This document shows positions 27,219 through 35,873 of a DNA stretch of 64,000 nucleotides, piece by piece. Position 1 is the first letter of the stretch, and the number at the start of each line of letters is the position of its first letter. The stretch spans positions 1,757,207 through 1,821,206 of the forward strand of contig NZ_KB905466.1 of assembly GCF_000381365.1 (NCBI RefSeq), written 5' to 3'. The translations under genes were made by a program, and so were the position numbers. The DNA is from Bacteroides salyersiae WAL 10018 = DSM 18765 = JCM 12988. GTDB lineage: Bacteria > Bacteroidota > Bacteroidia > Bacteroidales > Bacteroidaceae. A model generated the notes under the pieces. It saw only the letters and a list, made by a program, of their open reading frames with translations. It did no database searches and had not been told where the DNA came from.

Positions 27219-27226
27219 TATTTTTG
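27219..27226 (+). promoter_or_regulatory. -7 box (TATTTTTG) for the DUF6242 gene
   Basis: Exact TAnnTTTG, 30 bases before the ATG at 27256. It may drive the envelope cluster that follows. Confidence 0.65.
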
Positions 27227-27255
27227 CAACTTGTAAATAAACACAATCGTTCAAA

Positions 27256-28635
27256 ATGAGAATTAAGTTTTTATCAGTAATTGTGAGTTTCTTATTTGTA
27301 TCATTTGCCATGAGTTCCTGCCTTGGCGACGACGATCCAATCGAATATAGCCCAAATGCGTTAGTGCAGGCATTTGAACTCGACAATATATTGGGAGTGA
27401 ATTATGCTTTCACGATAGATCAGCTTTCAGGAAGAATATACAATCAAGATTCATTGCCAGTTGGTTCGGATACCATTATCGACAGAATCCTAATCAAAAC
27501 ACTTTCGACGGCAGGATATGTCGTTGCGGTAGACGCTGCCGGTAAAGACTCGCTTTTCAACATAGAAGATTCTGTCAATTTAGTCAATACAATGGAAATA
27601 CTTCCGGACGGAACATCTGGAAAACCTTTCAAATTCAGAGTATACGCCCCCGATTTAGAACACAAGAAAGAATACTCCCTCTCTGTGCGTGTACATCAAC
27701 AGCAGCCGGATTCCCTGAACTGGGGCGACGGTCCGATAGCCCAGCCTTTTGCACCCGCAATTACCGGCAAACAAAAAGCAATCATTTTTGATAATAACAT
27801 ATTGGTTTATTCACCGGAAGCAACTGCTGTGTACTCCACCGCATTGTCCGATGGAAAGCATTGGGCCGAGAGCCCGATCAGTGGATTGCCATCAACAGAC
27901 CTCACTTCAATAGTCACCTTTAAAGAAATGCTGTATGCTACAGTAAACGGTTACAGTAAAGTTTATAGTTCAAGTGACGGTAAAAGTTGGACAGATGCTC
28001 CGGCATTCGGCGAAGATGTGGTCACACTTATCGCACCGATCAGCAATATTCTTACAGGAATTAAAACCCTTAAAGAAACAAACGAAAAGAACGAAACCGA
28101 GGATGTGGAAAGGTTCTTCACGACCGATGGTAGTGAATGGAAAGTAGAAGGAATTGTCCCTCAAAATTTCCCACGCAACAATATCTCGGCAACGACTTTC
28201 AACAATGCAATCGGCGTACCTAATATAATGGTCGTAGGTAATATCGTTGAGCCGACGGAAAACGATACGGCAACTATAGCGTGGGGATATATGGAAGGCC
28301 AGGAATGGGCGGCCCTTTCAACCGAATCGTCCTATACTTGTCCCATGCTACAAGATCCGTCTATCATGTACTACGGAGATGCATTCTATATTTTCGGAAA
28401 AGATTTCAAGACTTTCTACAAGTCTGTAAACGGCATTGTATGGAATGCAGTAGAAAGTATGTTCATGTTCCCGGAGCAAGCTGCCTCAGAATCTTCTGCC
28501 ACCGGAGGTTTCCGAGGTTGGGAATCTGATTATTCAATGGTAGTGGATAAAAATAATTTTATCTGGATAATGCGAAGTCAGCCCAATGAAGTTTGGCGGG
28601 GACGTTTAAACCGGTTAGGCTTTGACAGACAGTAG
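27256..28635 (+). CDS. DUF6242-type surface/periplasmic lipoprotein
   Basis: A 459-residue lipoprotein with lipobox SFAMSSC (Cys 22) followed by LGDDDP, the acidic surface-export type. The N-terminal part (about 30-150) is an Ig-like domain; the rest (about 165-455) shows repeated propeller-like blades such as VYSSSDGKSWTDAPA and FFTTDGSEWKVEG, similar to BNR/Kelch repeats. The family is common in Bacteroides and has no known function. It opens a run of same-strand envelope genes (outer-membrane protein, uppS, bamA), which suggests but does not prove a part in outer-membrane assembly. Confidence 0.75.
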   Translation: MRIKFLSVIVSFLFVSFAMSSCLGDDDPIEYSPNALVQAFELDNILGVNYAFTIDQLSGRIYNQDSLPVGSDTIIDRILIKTLSTAGYVVAVDAAGKDSLFNIEDSVNLVNTMEILPDGTSGKPFKFRVYAPDLEHKKEYSLSVRVHQQQPDSLNWGDGPIAQPFAPAITGKQKAIIFDNNILVYSPEATAVYSTALSDGKHWAESPISGLPSTDLTSIVTFKEMLYATVNGYSKVYSSSDGKSWTDAPAFGEDVVTLIAPISNILTGIKTLKETNEKNETEDVERFFTTDGSEWKVEGIVPQNFPRNNISATTFNNAIGVPNIMVVGNIVEPTENDTATIAWGYMEGQEWAALSTESSYTCPMLQDPSIMYYGDAFYIFGKDFKTFYKSVNGIVWNAVESMFMFPEQAASESSATGGFRGWESDYSMVVDKNNFIWIMRSQPNEVWRGRLNRLGFDRQ

Positions 28636-28700
28636 CCTATATACAATTTTAAAGTTAATCAGCCGTTCTATTAATGGAATAACCAAGTAATAAAACGATT

Positions 28701-29405
28701 ATGGCATTTATCAAAAGAACGCTGATATCATGTATATGGATGCTCACTTTACCGCTTTTCAGTCTGCATGCGCAGGATGACGAAGAATATAGAATGGAAT
28801 TGGGGGGCGGATTAGGAGGCAGTTTTTACATGGGTGATGCCAATTACACCACCCCATTCAAAAATATAGGAGTAGCCGGAGGATTTATGGCCAGGTTTAT
28901 CATGAATCCACGAATGTCTATAAAAACCAATTTAATGGCAGGAAGAATATCCGGCAACACGAAAAATTTTAAAAACAAATACCCCGACAACGGAGAAGTT
29001 GGTTTTAAACGTACACTCTTCGACCTCGGGGCACAATTTGAATATAACTTTCTGGCATACGGTACCGGAATAGGATATAACGGAGGGCATCGTTTTACTC
29101 CTTATATATTAGGGGGAATGGGATTTACCTTCGCACCGGCACCGGCAGAAGGAGTATTTACAGTAAACTTTCCGATAGGGGTGGGAGTGAAATATAAAAT
29201 AGCCCACCGCATCAATATCGGTTGCGAGTTTACCATGCGGTTCAGCTTAAGTGATAAATTAGATGTCACCAATAAAGAAGGACTGCAATTGAATGATCCG
29301 TATCGGATTAAAAGTCAGGGATGGAAGAACAAAGACAGTTATTCATATACCGTCTTTTTTGTGACATATGACCTTTTTTCCAGATGTAAAGAATGTAACA
29401 ACTAA
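28701..29405 (+). CDS. Outer-membrane beta-barrel protein (DUF6089-like)
   Basis: 234 residues: a signal peptide (cleavage near FSLHAQ, residue 25), then alternating amphipathic strands rich in Gly and aromatic residues ([30 protein letters not shown]), typical of an 8-stranded OmpA/OmpX-like barrel. No periplasmic domain follows. It ends 4 bases before the uppS ATG, so the two are tightly coupled. Function unknown; the barrel call rests on pattern. Confidence 0.75.
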   Translation: MAFIKRTLISCIWMLTLPLFSLHAQDDEEYRMELGGGLGGSFYMGDANYTTPFKNIGVAGGFMARFIMNPRMSIKTNLMAGRISGNTKNFKNKYPDNGEVGFKRTLFDLGAQFEYNFLAYGTGIGYNGGHRFTPYILGGMGFTFAPAPAEGVFTVNFPIGVGVKYKIAHRINIGCEFTMRFSLSDKLDVTNKEGLQLNDPYRIKSQGWKNKDSYSYTVFFVTYDLFSRCKECNN

Positions 29406-29409
29406 AAAG

Positions 29410-30144
29410 ATGTCCTATACAGAGCAAATAGATTTTAGCCGGATACCTCAACATGTAGCAATTATCATGGATGGTAACGGAAGATGGGCCAAACAGCGCG
29501 GACGTGAACGCAGTTTTGGACATCAGACCGGTGCGGAAACGGTGCATGTCATTGCAGAAGAAGCAGCCCGAATGGGCATCAAGTATCTGACATTATATAC
29601 TTTCTCTACAGAAAATTGGAATCGTCCGTCCGATGAAGTGGCAGCGTTGATGAGTCTTCTTTTCGATTCCATCGAAGAAGAGACCTTTATGAAGAATAAC
29701 ATCAGCTTTCGTATTATAGGTGATATAGAAAAGTTGCCGGAGAATGTATTGACACGCCTGAATACTTGTGTAGAACACACTTCGCACAACACCGGTATGT
29801 GTCTGGTATTAGCACTCAGCTATTCTTCACGATGGGAAATAACAGAAGCAGCCAAACAAATTGCAATACGGGTACAAAAAGGAGAAATTACTCCCGAAGA
29901 AATTACCTGCGACTGCATAGAATCACATCTGACCACTCATTTTATGCCCAATCCGGATTTGTTGATCCGAACAGGAGGTGAGATACGGTTAAGCAACTAT
30001 CTTTTATGGCAGTGTGCTTATTCCGAACTCTATTTCTGTGACACTTTCTGGCCCGATTTCAGGGAAGAAGAATTGAGAAAAGCCATCTGTGATTATCAGA
30101 AACGGGAACGTCGCTTCGGCAAAACCAGTGAACAAATCAGTTAA
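29410..30144 (+). CDS. uppS: Undecaprenyl diphosphate synthase
   Basis: Makes the C55 lipid carrier for peptidoglycan and surface glycans. I choose the ATG at 29410 (MSYTEQIDF, 244 residues), since a longer frame would overlap the preceding gene by 38 bases. The cis-prenyltransferase motifs are clear: [17 protein letters not shown] with the catalytic Asp (about 18-34), [13 protein letters not shown] (about 68), and the C-terminal [19 protein letters not shown]. Followed by bamA after 25 bases. Confidence 0.96.
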   Translation: MSYTEQIDFSRIPQHVAIIMDGNGRWAKQRGRERSFGHQTGAETVHVIAEEAARMGIKYLTLYTFSTENWNRPSDEVAALMSLLFDSIEEETFMKNNISFRIIGDIEKLPENVLTRLNTCVEHTSHNTGMCLVLALSYSSRWEITEAAKQIAIRVQKGEITPEEITCDCIESHLTTHFMPNPDLLIRTGGEIRLSNYLLWQCAYSELYFCDTFWPDFREEELRKAICDYQKRERRFGKTSEQIS

Positions 30145-30169
30145 CTCAAAACTTATAATTATAACATAA

Positions 30170-32818
30170 ATGCATTATCGTATTTCCTTCATATTCGTAA
30201 CGTTTATCTGCCTGTTTGGGTTTGTATTGGCAGGCAGGGCACAAGATGCTAACACAGACGAATCTTCAAAGCCTGTTATTTTATATTCAGGAACACCCAA
30301 AAAATATGAAATAGCCGATATAAAGGTCGAAGGTGTTAAAAACTACGAGGACTATGTACTCATCGGGCTGTCCGGATTATCGGTAGGACAAACGATCTCA
30401 GTGCCGGGCGATGAAATAACAAGTGCTATCAAGCGTTATTGGCGTCATGGACTATTCTCGAATGTACAGATTACAGCCGAAAAGATAGAAGGTAACAAAA
30501 TTTGGTTAAAAATCAGTCTGACCCAACGCCCGCGTATTTCGGAAATACGTTATCATGGTGTTAAAAAGTCAGAAAGGCAGGATTTGGAAACACGTTTGGG
30601 ATTGGTAAAAGGCAGCCAGATTACCCCGAACTTGGTAGATCGTGCAAAAACCCTTATTAAACGTTATTTTGACGACAAAGGTTTCAAAAATGCAGAAATC
30701 ATTATCTCACAAAAAGACGATGTTTCCAATGAAAACCAAGTCATTGTCGATGTAAATATTGATAAAAAAGAAAAGGTAAAAGTGCATGAAATTACGATCG
30801 TCGGCAACAAGGCCATCAAAACGTCCAAGCTGAAACGCGTAATGAAGAAAACAAATGAAAAAGGTAAACTGAAAAACCTGTTCCGTACCAAGAAATTCAT
30901 CAATGAAAAATACGAAGAAGACAAACAGTTGATTATCGATAAGTATAATGAATTAGGTTACCGTGATGCGGTGATCGTTGTGGACAGTGTATCACCTTAC
31001 GATGAAAAGACCGTCAATGTATATATCGAAATAGAAGAAGGAGACAAGTACTATCTTCGTAATGTAACATGGGTAGGTAACACTTTATATCCTTCCGAAC
31101 AACTGAATTACCTTCTCCGCATGAAAAAGGGAGATGTCTATAATCAGAAATTATTGAATGAACGCCTTTCTACGGATGAGGATGCTATCGGTAACTTATA
31201 CTATAACAACGGTTACCTGTTCTATAACCTCGACCCGGTTGAAATCAATATCGATGGAGATTCTATCGACCTTGAAATGAGAATTTACGAAGGCAGACAA
31301 GCCACTATCAATAAAATCAAGATCAACGGTAACGACCGTTTGTATGAAAATGTAGTTCGCCGTGAACTTCGTACCCGTCCCGGGCAACTGTTCAGTCGTG
31401 ATGACCTCATGCGTTCTATGCGTGAAATCCAGCAAATGGGACATTTCGACCCGGAAAATATCCAACCGGATATTCAACCGGACCCGATGAACGGTACGGT
31501 TGATATCGCCTACAATCTGGTATCCAAAGCCAATGACCAGGTTGAATTCTCCGCAGGTTGGGGACAGACAGGTGTAATCGGTAAATTGAGTTTGAAGTTT
31601 ACCAACTTCTCACTGGCCAATCTGCTACACCCGGGAGATAACTATCGCGGTATACTTCCGCAAGGTGACGGCCAGACATTGACCGTCAGCGGGCAAACCA
31701 ATGCAAGATACTATCAATCATACAGTATCTCATTCTTCGATCCGTGGTTTGGAGGCAAACGTCCGAACTCATTCTCAGTTTCGGCTTTCTACTCCAGACA
31801 AACCGATATCAGTAGCCGCTATTACAACGATAGCTATTATAATAACTATTACAACAGTATTTATAGTGGTTATGGCGGATATGGCATGTACAACTACGGA
31901 AACTACAACAACTACGAGAACTACTATGACCCTGACAAATCGATCCAGATGTGGGGACTTTCAATCGGTTGGGGTAAACGTCTAAAATGGCCGGATGACT
32001 ATTTTACGCTTTCAGCAGAATTGGCATACCAACGTTATATATTGAAAGACTGGCAGTATTTCCCTGTTACAGACGGTAAATGCAACAACATCAGTCTGAA
32101 CCTGACATTGGCCCGTAGTTCTATAGACAATCCGTTGTTCCCGCGCCAAGGCTCCGAATTCTCATTGTCGGCACAGATTACACCACCGTATTCTCTGTTT
32201 GACGGAAGAGATTACAAAGGATACTATAATTCCAATGGTAGCATTACTCAAGACAATAGAAACAAGCTATACAATTGGATTGAGTACCATAAATGGAAAT
32301 TCAAAGCAAAAACTTATACAGCTTTGATGGACTATACCACTCATCCTAAATCTTTGGTACTGATGAGTCGTGTTGAATTCGGTTTATTGGGACACTACAA
32401 TAAATACAAGAAGTCTCCATTCGAAACATTTGATGTAGGTGGCGACGGTATGACGGGATACTCGAGCTATGCTACGGAAAGTATTGCATTACGTGGATAC
32501 GAAAACAGTTCGTTGACACCTTACGGTAGCGAAGGTTATGCATACACCCGTTTGGGCATCGAATTAAGATATCCGTTAATGCTGGAAACAAGTACTAACA
32601 TTTATGTGTTAGGTTTCTTAGAAGCCGGTAATGCATGGAACGATATCAATAAATTCAATCCGTTCGACTTGAAACGTTCTGCCGGTGTCGGTGTACGTAT
32701 CTTCCTTCCGATGATTGGTATGATGGGTATCGACTGGGCTTACGGTTTCGATAAAGTATTCGGTAGCAGCAGTGCCGGTGGTAGTCATTTCCACTTCGTA
32801 CTGGGTCAAGAATTCTAA
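30170..32818 (+). CDS. bamA: Outer membrane protein assembly factor BamA
   Basis: Inserts beta-barrel proteins into the outer membrane. The 882-residue protein has a signal peptide (to about VLAGRA, 24), POTRA domains from about 45 to 430, and a 16-strand Omp85 barrel to the C-terminal phenylalanine (HFVLGQEF). One barrel loop (about residues 548-588) is a tyrosine/asparagine-rich insertion with 15 Tyr in about 40 residues, unusual for BamA. The gene sits in the classic uppS-bamA-ompH order, with OmpH-like periplasmic chaperones directly downstream. Confidence 0.96.
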   Translation: MHYRISFIFVTFICLFGFVLAGRAQDANTDESSKPVILYSGTPKKYEIADIKVEGVKNYEDYVLIGLSGLSVGQTISVPGDEITSAIKRYWRHGLFSNVQITAEKIEGNKIWLKISLTQRPRISEIRYHGVKKSERQDLETRLGLVKGSQITPNLVDRAKTLIKRYFDDKGFKNAEIIISQKDDVSNENQVIVDVNIDKKEKVKVHEITIVGNKAIKTSKLKRVMKKTNEKGKLKNLFRTKKFINEKYEEDKQLIIDKYNELGYRDAVIVVDSVSPYDEKTVNVYIEIEEGDKYYLRNVTWVGNTLYPSEQLNYLLRMKKGDVYNQKLLNERLSTDEDAIGNLYYNNGYLFYNLDPVEINIDGDSIDLEMRIYEGRQATINKIKINGNDRLYENVVRRELRTRPGQLFSRDDLMRSMREIQQMGHFDPENIQPDIQPDPMNGTVDIAYNLVSKANDQVEFSAGWGQTGVIGKLSLKFTNFSLANLLHPGDNYRGILPQGDGQTLTVSGQTNARYYQSYSISFFDPWFGGKRPNSFSVSAFYSRQTDISSRYYNDSYYNNYYNSIYSGYGGYGMYNYGNYNNYENYYDPDKSIQMWGLSIGWGKRLKWPDDYFTLSAELAYQRYILKDWQYFPVTDGKCNNISLNLTLARSSIDNPLFPRQGSEFSLSAQITPPYSLFDGRDYKGYYNSNGSITQDNRNKLYNWIEYHKWKFKAKTYTALMDYTTHPKSLVLMSRVEFGLLGHYNKYKKSPFETFDVGGDGMTGYSSYATESIALRGYENSSLTPYGSEGYAYTRLGIELRYPLMLETSTNIYVLGFLEAGNAWNDINKFNPFDLKRSAGVGVRIFLPMIGMMGIDWAYGFDKVFGSSSAGGSHFHFVLGQEF

Positions 32819-32844
32819 TTGTTTCATTAAAAAAACTAAACATT

Positions 32845-33360
32845 ATGAGAAAGTCTGTTCTATTTATCATGATGCTGTTTGCTGTCAGTCTGACAGCCAG
32901 CGCACAGAAATTTGCTCTGATTGATATGGAATATATCCTAAAGAATATTCCCGCTTACGAGCGTGCTAACGAACAGTTGAACCAATCCTCCAAGAAATGG
33001 CAAAGTGAAGTAGAAACGCTTGCCAAAGAGGCTCAAACACTGTATAAGAATTATCAATCGGAAACAGTATTTCTTTCTGAAGAACAAAAGACCAAGAAAG
33101 AAGAAGAGATTGTAGCAAAGGAGAAAGAAGCTGCAGAGTTGAAACGTAAATATTTCGGTCCGGAAGGCGAACTCTTCAAGAAAAGAGAAAGTTTGATGAA
33201 GCCTATTCAGGATGAAATATACAACGCTGTAAAAGAACTGGCGGAACAGAAAAGTTACTCTGTTGTAGTAGACAGAGCATCAGCAGCAAGTATCATTTTT
33301 GCATCTCCGCGCATTGATATAAGTAATGAAGTGCTGGCAAAGTTAGGATATTCAAATTAA
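32845..33360 (+). CDS. OmpH/Skp-family periplasmic chaperone, first copy
   Basis: 171 residues with a signal peptide (to about LTASAQ, 21), then the Skp layout: a small beta body (KFALIDMEYILKNIPAYE) flanking a long charged coiled coil (about 45-115, KEEEIVAKEKEAAELKRK). Skp holds unfolded outer-membrane proteins on the way to BamA. It follows bamA by 26 bases and precedes a diverged second copy. Confidence 0.9.
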   Translation: MRKSVLFIMMLFAVSLTASAQKFALIDMEYILKNIPAYERANEQLNQSSKKWQSEVETLAKEAQTLYKNYQSETVFLSEEQKTKKEEEIVAKEKEAAELKRKYFGPEGELFKKRESLMKPIQDEIYNAVKELAEQKSYSVVVDRASAASIIFASPRIDISNEVLAKLGYSN

Positions 33361-33417
33361 TTTCATACATTTGCAAGCGATAACCGGAAAGTAATCATTA
33401 AAATAAATAATAAAACT

Positions 33418-33933
33418 ATGCTAAAGAAAATTGCACTATTAATTATGTTAGTACTCCCGATGGGTGTATTTGCACAATCAACACTTAAGTTCGGTCACAT
33501 GAATTCGACTGATATTATTCCTACAATGCCCGAATATACAAAAGCCATTTCGGAATTGCAGGCTTTGGAAAAAAACTACACAGATGAAATTCAACGGACT
33601 CAAGCAGAATTCACAAAAAAATATCAGGAATTCCAGCAAGCAATAGCAAAAGATTCTCTACCGCAAAACATTGCAGAAAGAAGACAGAAAGAATTGCAGG
33701 ATATGGCTGAAAGACAAGAACAATTCCAGCAGGAAGCACAACAGGGAATGCAAAAAGCACAGCAAGAGAAAATGGCTCCTGTATATCAGAAGTTAGACAA
33801 TGCGATCAAAGCTGTAGGTGAAGCAGAAGGTGTTATCTATGTTTTCGACCTTGCGCGTACGCAAATACCTTATATCGGTGCTCAAAGTATCGATCTTACC
33901 ACTAAAGTAAAAGCTCAGCTCGGAATTAAATAA
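33418..33933 (+). CDS. OmpH/Skp-family periplasmic chaperone, second copy
   Basis: Also 171 residues; signal peptide (to about MGVFAQ, 20), core KFGHMNSTDIIPTMPEYTKA, coiled coil rich in Gln/Glu/Lys (about 45-120, ERQEQFQQEAQQGMQKAQ). Same length and architecture as its neighbour but well diverged, so it is an old tandem duplication. The glutamine-rich coil is specific to this copy. Confidence 0.9.
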   Translation: MLKKIALLIMLVLPMGVFAQSTLKFGHMNSTDIIPTMPEYTKAISELQALEKNYTDEIQRTQAEFTKKYQEFQQAIAKDSLPQNIAERRQKELQDMAERQEQFQQEAQQGMQKAQQEKMAPVYQKLDNAIKAVGEAEGVIYVFDLARTQIPYIGAQSIDLTTKVKAQLGIK

Positions 33934-33980
33934 AAGAACGACAGCTTAAGTTTTTTATAAGCAACAAATAACAGACAAAG

Positions 33981-34051
33981 CGAGCTACAAGCAACAAGTT
34001 ACCGGCAATTTCGACTTAAAATGCCATTTGTAACTTGTAGCTTGTAGCTCG
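33981..34051. repeat. Inverted repeat of 22-bp arms before murI
   Basis: Left arm 33981-34002 and right arm 34030-34051 are reverse complements at 21 of 22 positions, with a 27-base centre. The arm contains CTACAAG twice in variant form. No T-run follows on the plus strand except a short TTTTC, so it is not a typical terminator. It looks like a small intergenic repeat element. Confidence 0.75.
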
Positions 34052-34067
34052 TAACTTTTCCATCATC

Positions 34068-34910
34068 ATGAAACCAAACCTCTCACAAGCCCCCGGCCCT
34101 ATCGGAGTATTCGATTCGGGTTATGGCGGACTGACCATTTTAAGTAAAATCAGGGAAGCCCTGCCTCAATATGATTACATCTATTTGGGAGACAACGCCC
34201 GTGCCCCTTATGGCACACGTTCCTTTGAGATTGTTTATGAATTTACCCTCCAAGCTGTAAATAAATTATTTGAAATGGGATGTCATCTGGTAATTCTGGC
34301 ATGCAACACAGCTTCGGCAAAAGCGCTGCGTACTATACAAATGAATGATTTACCGGATATAGATCCCCAACGGAGAGTGCTCGGAGTGATCCGCCCTACA
34401 GTAGAATGTATAGGCGACATGACTCACAACCGCCACGTAGGGGTATTTGCCACGGCGGGTACCATCAAATCAGAGTCATATCCTCTGGAGATACATAAAT
34501 TATTTCCGGACATTCATGTCAGTGGAGAAGCTTGCCCGATGTGGGTGTCATTGGTAGAAAACAATGAAGCCAACGACCCCGGAGCCGATTATTTTATTAA
34601 AAAGTACACGGACATTCTGTTAGAAAAAGATCCTCTGATCGATGCGATCATATTAGGATGCACACACTATCCGTTATTACTACCTAAAATAAGGCAGTTT
34701 GTACCCAGCAATATCAAGGTCGTTTCTCAAGGCGAATATGTTGCTGCAAGCCTGAAAGATTACCTTTATCGCCATCCGGAAATGGCAGCCAAATGCACAG
34801 AAGGCGGAGAATGCACGTTTTATACGACAGAAGCAGAAGAAAAATTCACCGAATCCGCATCTACTTTTTTGAATGAGAGAATAAGTGTCAAACGGATAAC
34901 ACTTGAATAA
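34068..34910 (+). CDS. murI: Glutamate racemase
   Basis: Supplies D-glutamate for peptidoglycan. The 280-residue cytoplasmic enzyme has the N-terminal GVFDSGYGGLTIL with the catalytic-site Asp/Ser, the first catalytic cysteine in ILACNTASAKALR (about 82) and the second in LGCTHYPLLLP (about 198). Length is within the family range. It is the last gene of the envelope group and is followed by a clear terminator. Confidence 0.96.
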   Translation: MKPNLSQAPGPIGVFDSGYGGLTILSKIREALPQYDYIYLGDNARAPYGTRSFEIVYEFTLQAVNKLFEMGCHLVILACNTASAKALRTIQMNDLPDIDPQRRVLGVIRPTVECIGDMTHNRHVGVFATAGTIKSESYPLEIHKLFPDIHVSGEACPMWVSLVENNEANDPGADYFIKKYTDILLEKDPLIDAIILGCTHYPLLLPKIRQFVPSNIKVVSQGEYVAASLKDYLYRHPEMAAKCTEGGECTFYTTEAEEKFTESASTFLNERISVKRITLE

Positions 34911-34946
34911 ACCGATTGAGTAATCCGTACGCTCTCCATATAATAT

Positions 34947-34992
34947 AAGCCCTCTCTGTATCTTGTTTATACAAAGAGGGCTTTATCTTTAT
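34947..34992 (+). terminator. Terminator after murI
   Basis: AAGCCCTCTCTGTAT pairs with ATACAAAGAGGGCTT, followed by TATCTTTAT. Confidence 0.85.
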
Positions 34993-35024
34993 CATATGAT
35001 TTCATTAACACGATTTCATTAATC

Positions 35025-35052
35025 TAACGTGAGCTCGATATAACTCACGTTA
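35025..35052 (-). other. Stem-loop after the fimbrillin-like gene
   Basis: TAACGTGAG and CTCACGTTA form a perfect 9-bp stem 9 bases beyond the stop. No T-run follows; it may still end or protect the transcript. Confidence 0.45.
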
Positions 35053-35061
35053 ACCTAACAC

Positions 35062-35847
35062 TTATAAGGGAATAGATCCATCAAAGATTGTAATGGTCAC
35101 CTTGTCACCTTTCACAACCGCCTTATAATTTTCTCCTGATTTCAACAGTACGGTTTCGGCTACTGTAGCAGTATAAGCCCTACCGTCACTCAACTGCACT
35201 TGAAAAGGAGTTCCTTTTTCAATTTTTTGTGGCAGAAGGTTAATAGCAATAATCGCTTTTACACCTCTTGTCGTGCTATTCGCTACACATTCAAATTTAG
35301 TATATTCCTTTTCGTCAAGAGTAGTAACAGAACCATCTTTCAAGTTCTGAACACCTTTATTCTTTAACAAAGCACCGACCTCAATACTGCCCGGATAAGG
35401 ATTGCCATCCTCCTCAAGAACTTCTACTGCCAAAGGGACCATCACGCGTTTAAACTGAAGACATACCTGCTGCTGACCGTTGACCGCTTTCGCCTGCCCG
35501 AACAAATAATCATCCGTTCCTCCTTTCAATACACGAGTCTCCGCACCGGATACATCTTCCGACAAACGCGGGTAATGGGCATAAAAGAGAACCTCATCCG
35601 CCTTTCCGAATTCTTCCCATGAACGAGTATCTTCTCTGAGGTTAAACACTGTAAACGCATCATCCAATTCGGTACGCATTGAAATCACATCAATGGAAGT
35701 ACCACCGGCCCGTGATAGAACTTCATCACCAATCACAACACTGGTGAAGTTAATCGTTCGAGCGGTTATCAACTCTTCCGATTCATTTTGCTGACAGCTC
35801 CAAAGGCAACTCAACGCCAGACTCATAAGAAATACTTTTGTTTTCAT
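35062..35847 (-). CDS. Fimbrillin-family (Mfa-like) lipoprotein
   Basis: A 261-residue lipoprotein: lipobox SCLWSC (Cys 18) followed by QQNESEE. The body has two transthyretin-like halves typical of Bacteroides fimbrillins: an N-terminal half with INFTSVVIGDEVLSRAG and FYAHYPRLSEDV, and a C-terminal half with LLPQKIEKGTPFQVQLSDG and NYKAVVKGDKVTIT. Such proteins form or anchor surface pili after lipoprotein processing. Only 26 bases separate it from the histidine kinase upstream, so they are cotranscribed; no other pilus genes are nearby. Pilin versus accessory tip/anchor cannot be decided. Confidence 0.72.
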   Translation of the reverse strand: MKTKVFLMSLALSCLWSCQQNESEELITARTINFTSVVIGDEVLSRAGGTSIDVISMRTELDDAFTVFNLREDTRSWEEFGKADEVLFYAHYPRLSEDVSGAETRVLKGGTDDYLFGQAKAVNGQQQVCLQFKRVMVPLAVEVLEEDGNPYPGSIEVGALLKNKGVQNLKDGSVTTLDEKEYTKFECVANSTTRGVKAIIAINLLPQKIEKGTPFQVQLSDGRAYTATVAETVLLKSGENYKAVVKGDKVTITIFDGSIPL

Positions 35848-35873
35848 TTGTTAGGGTATTAAATATATAAAAA

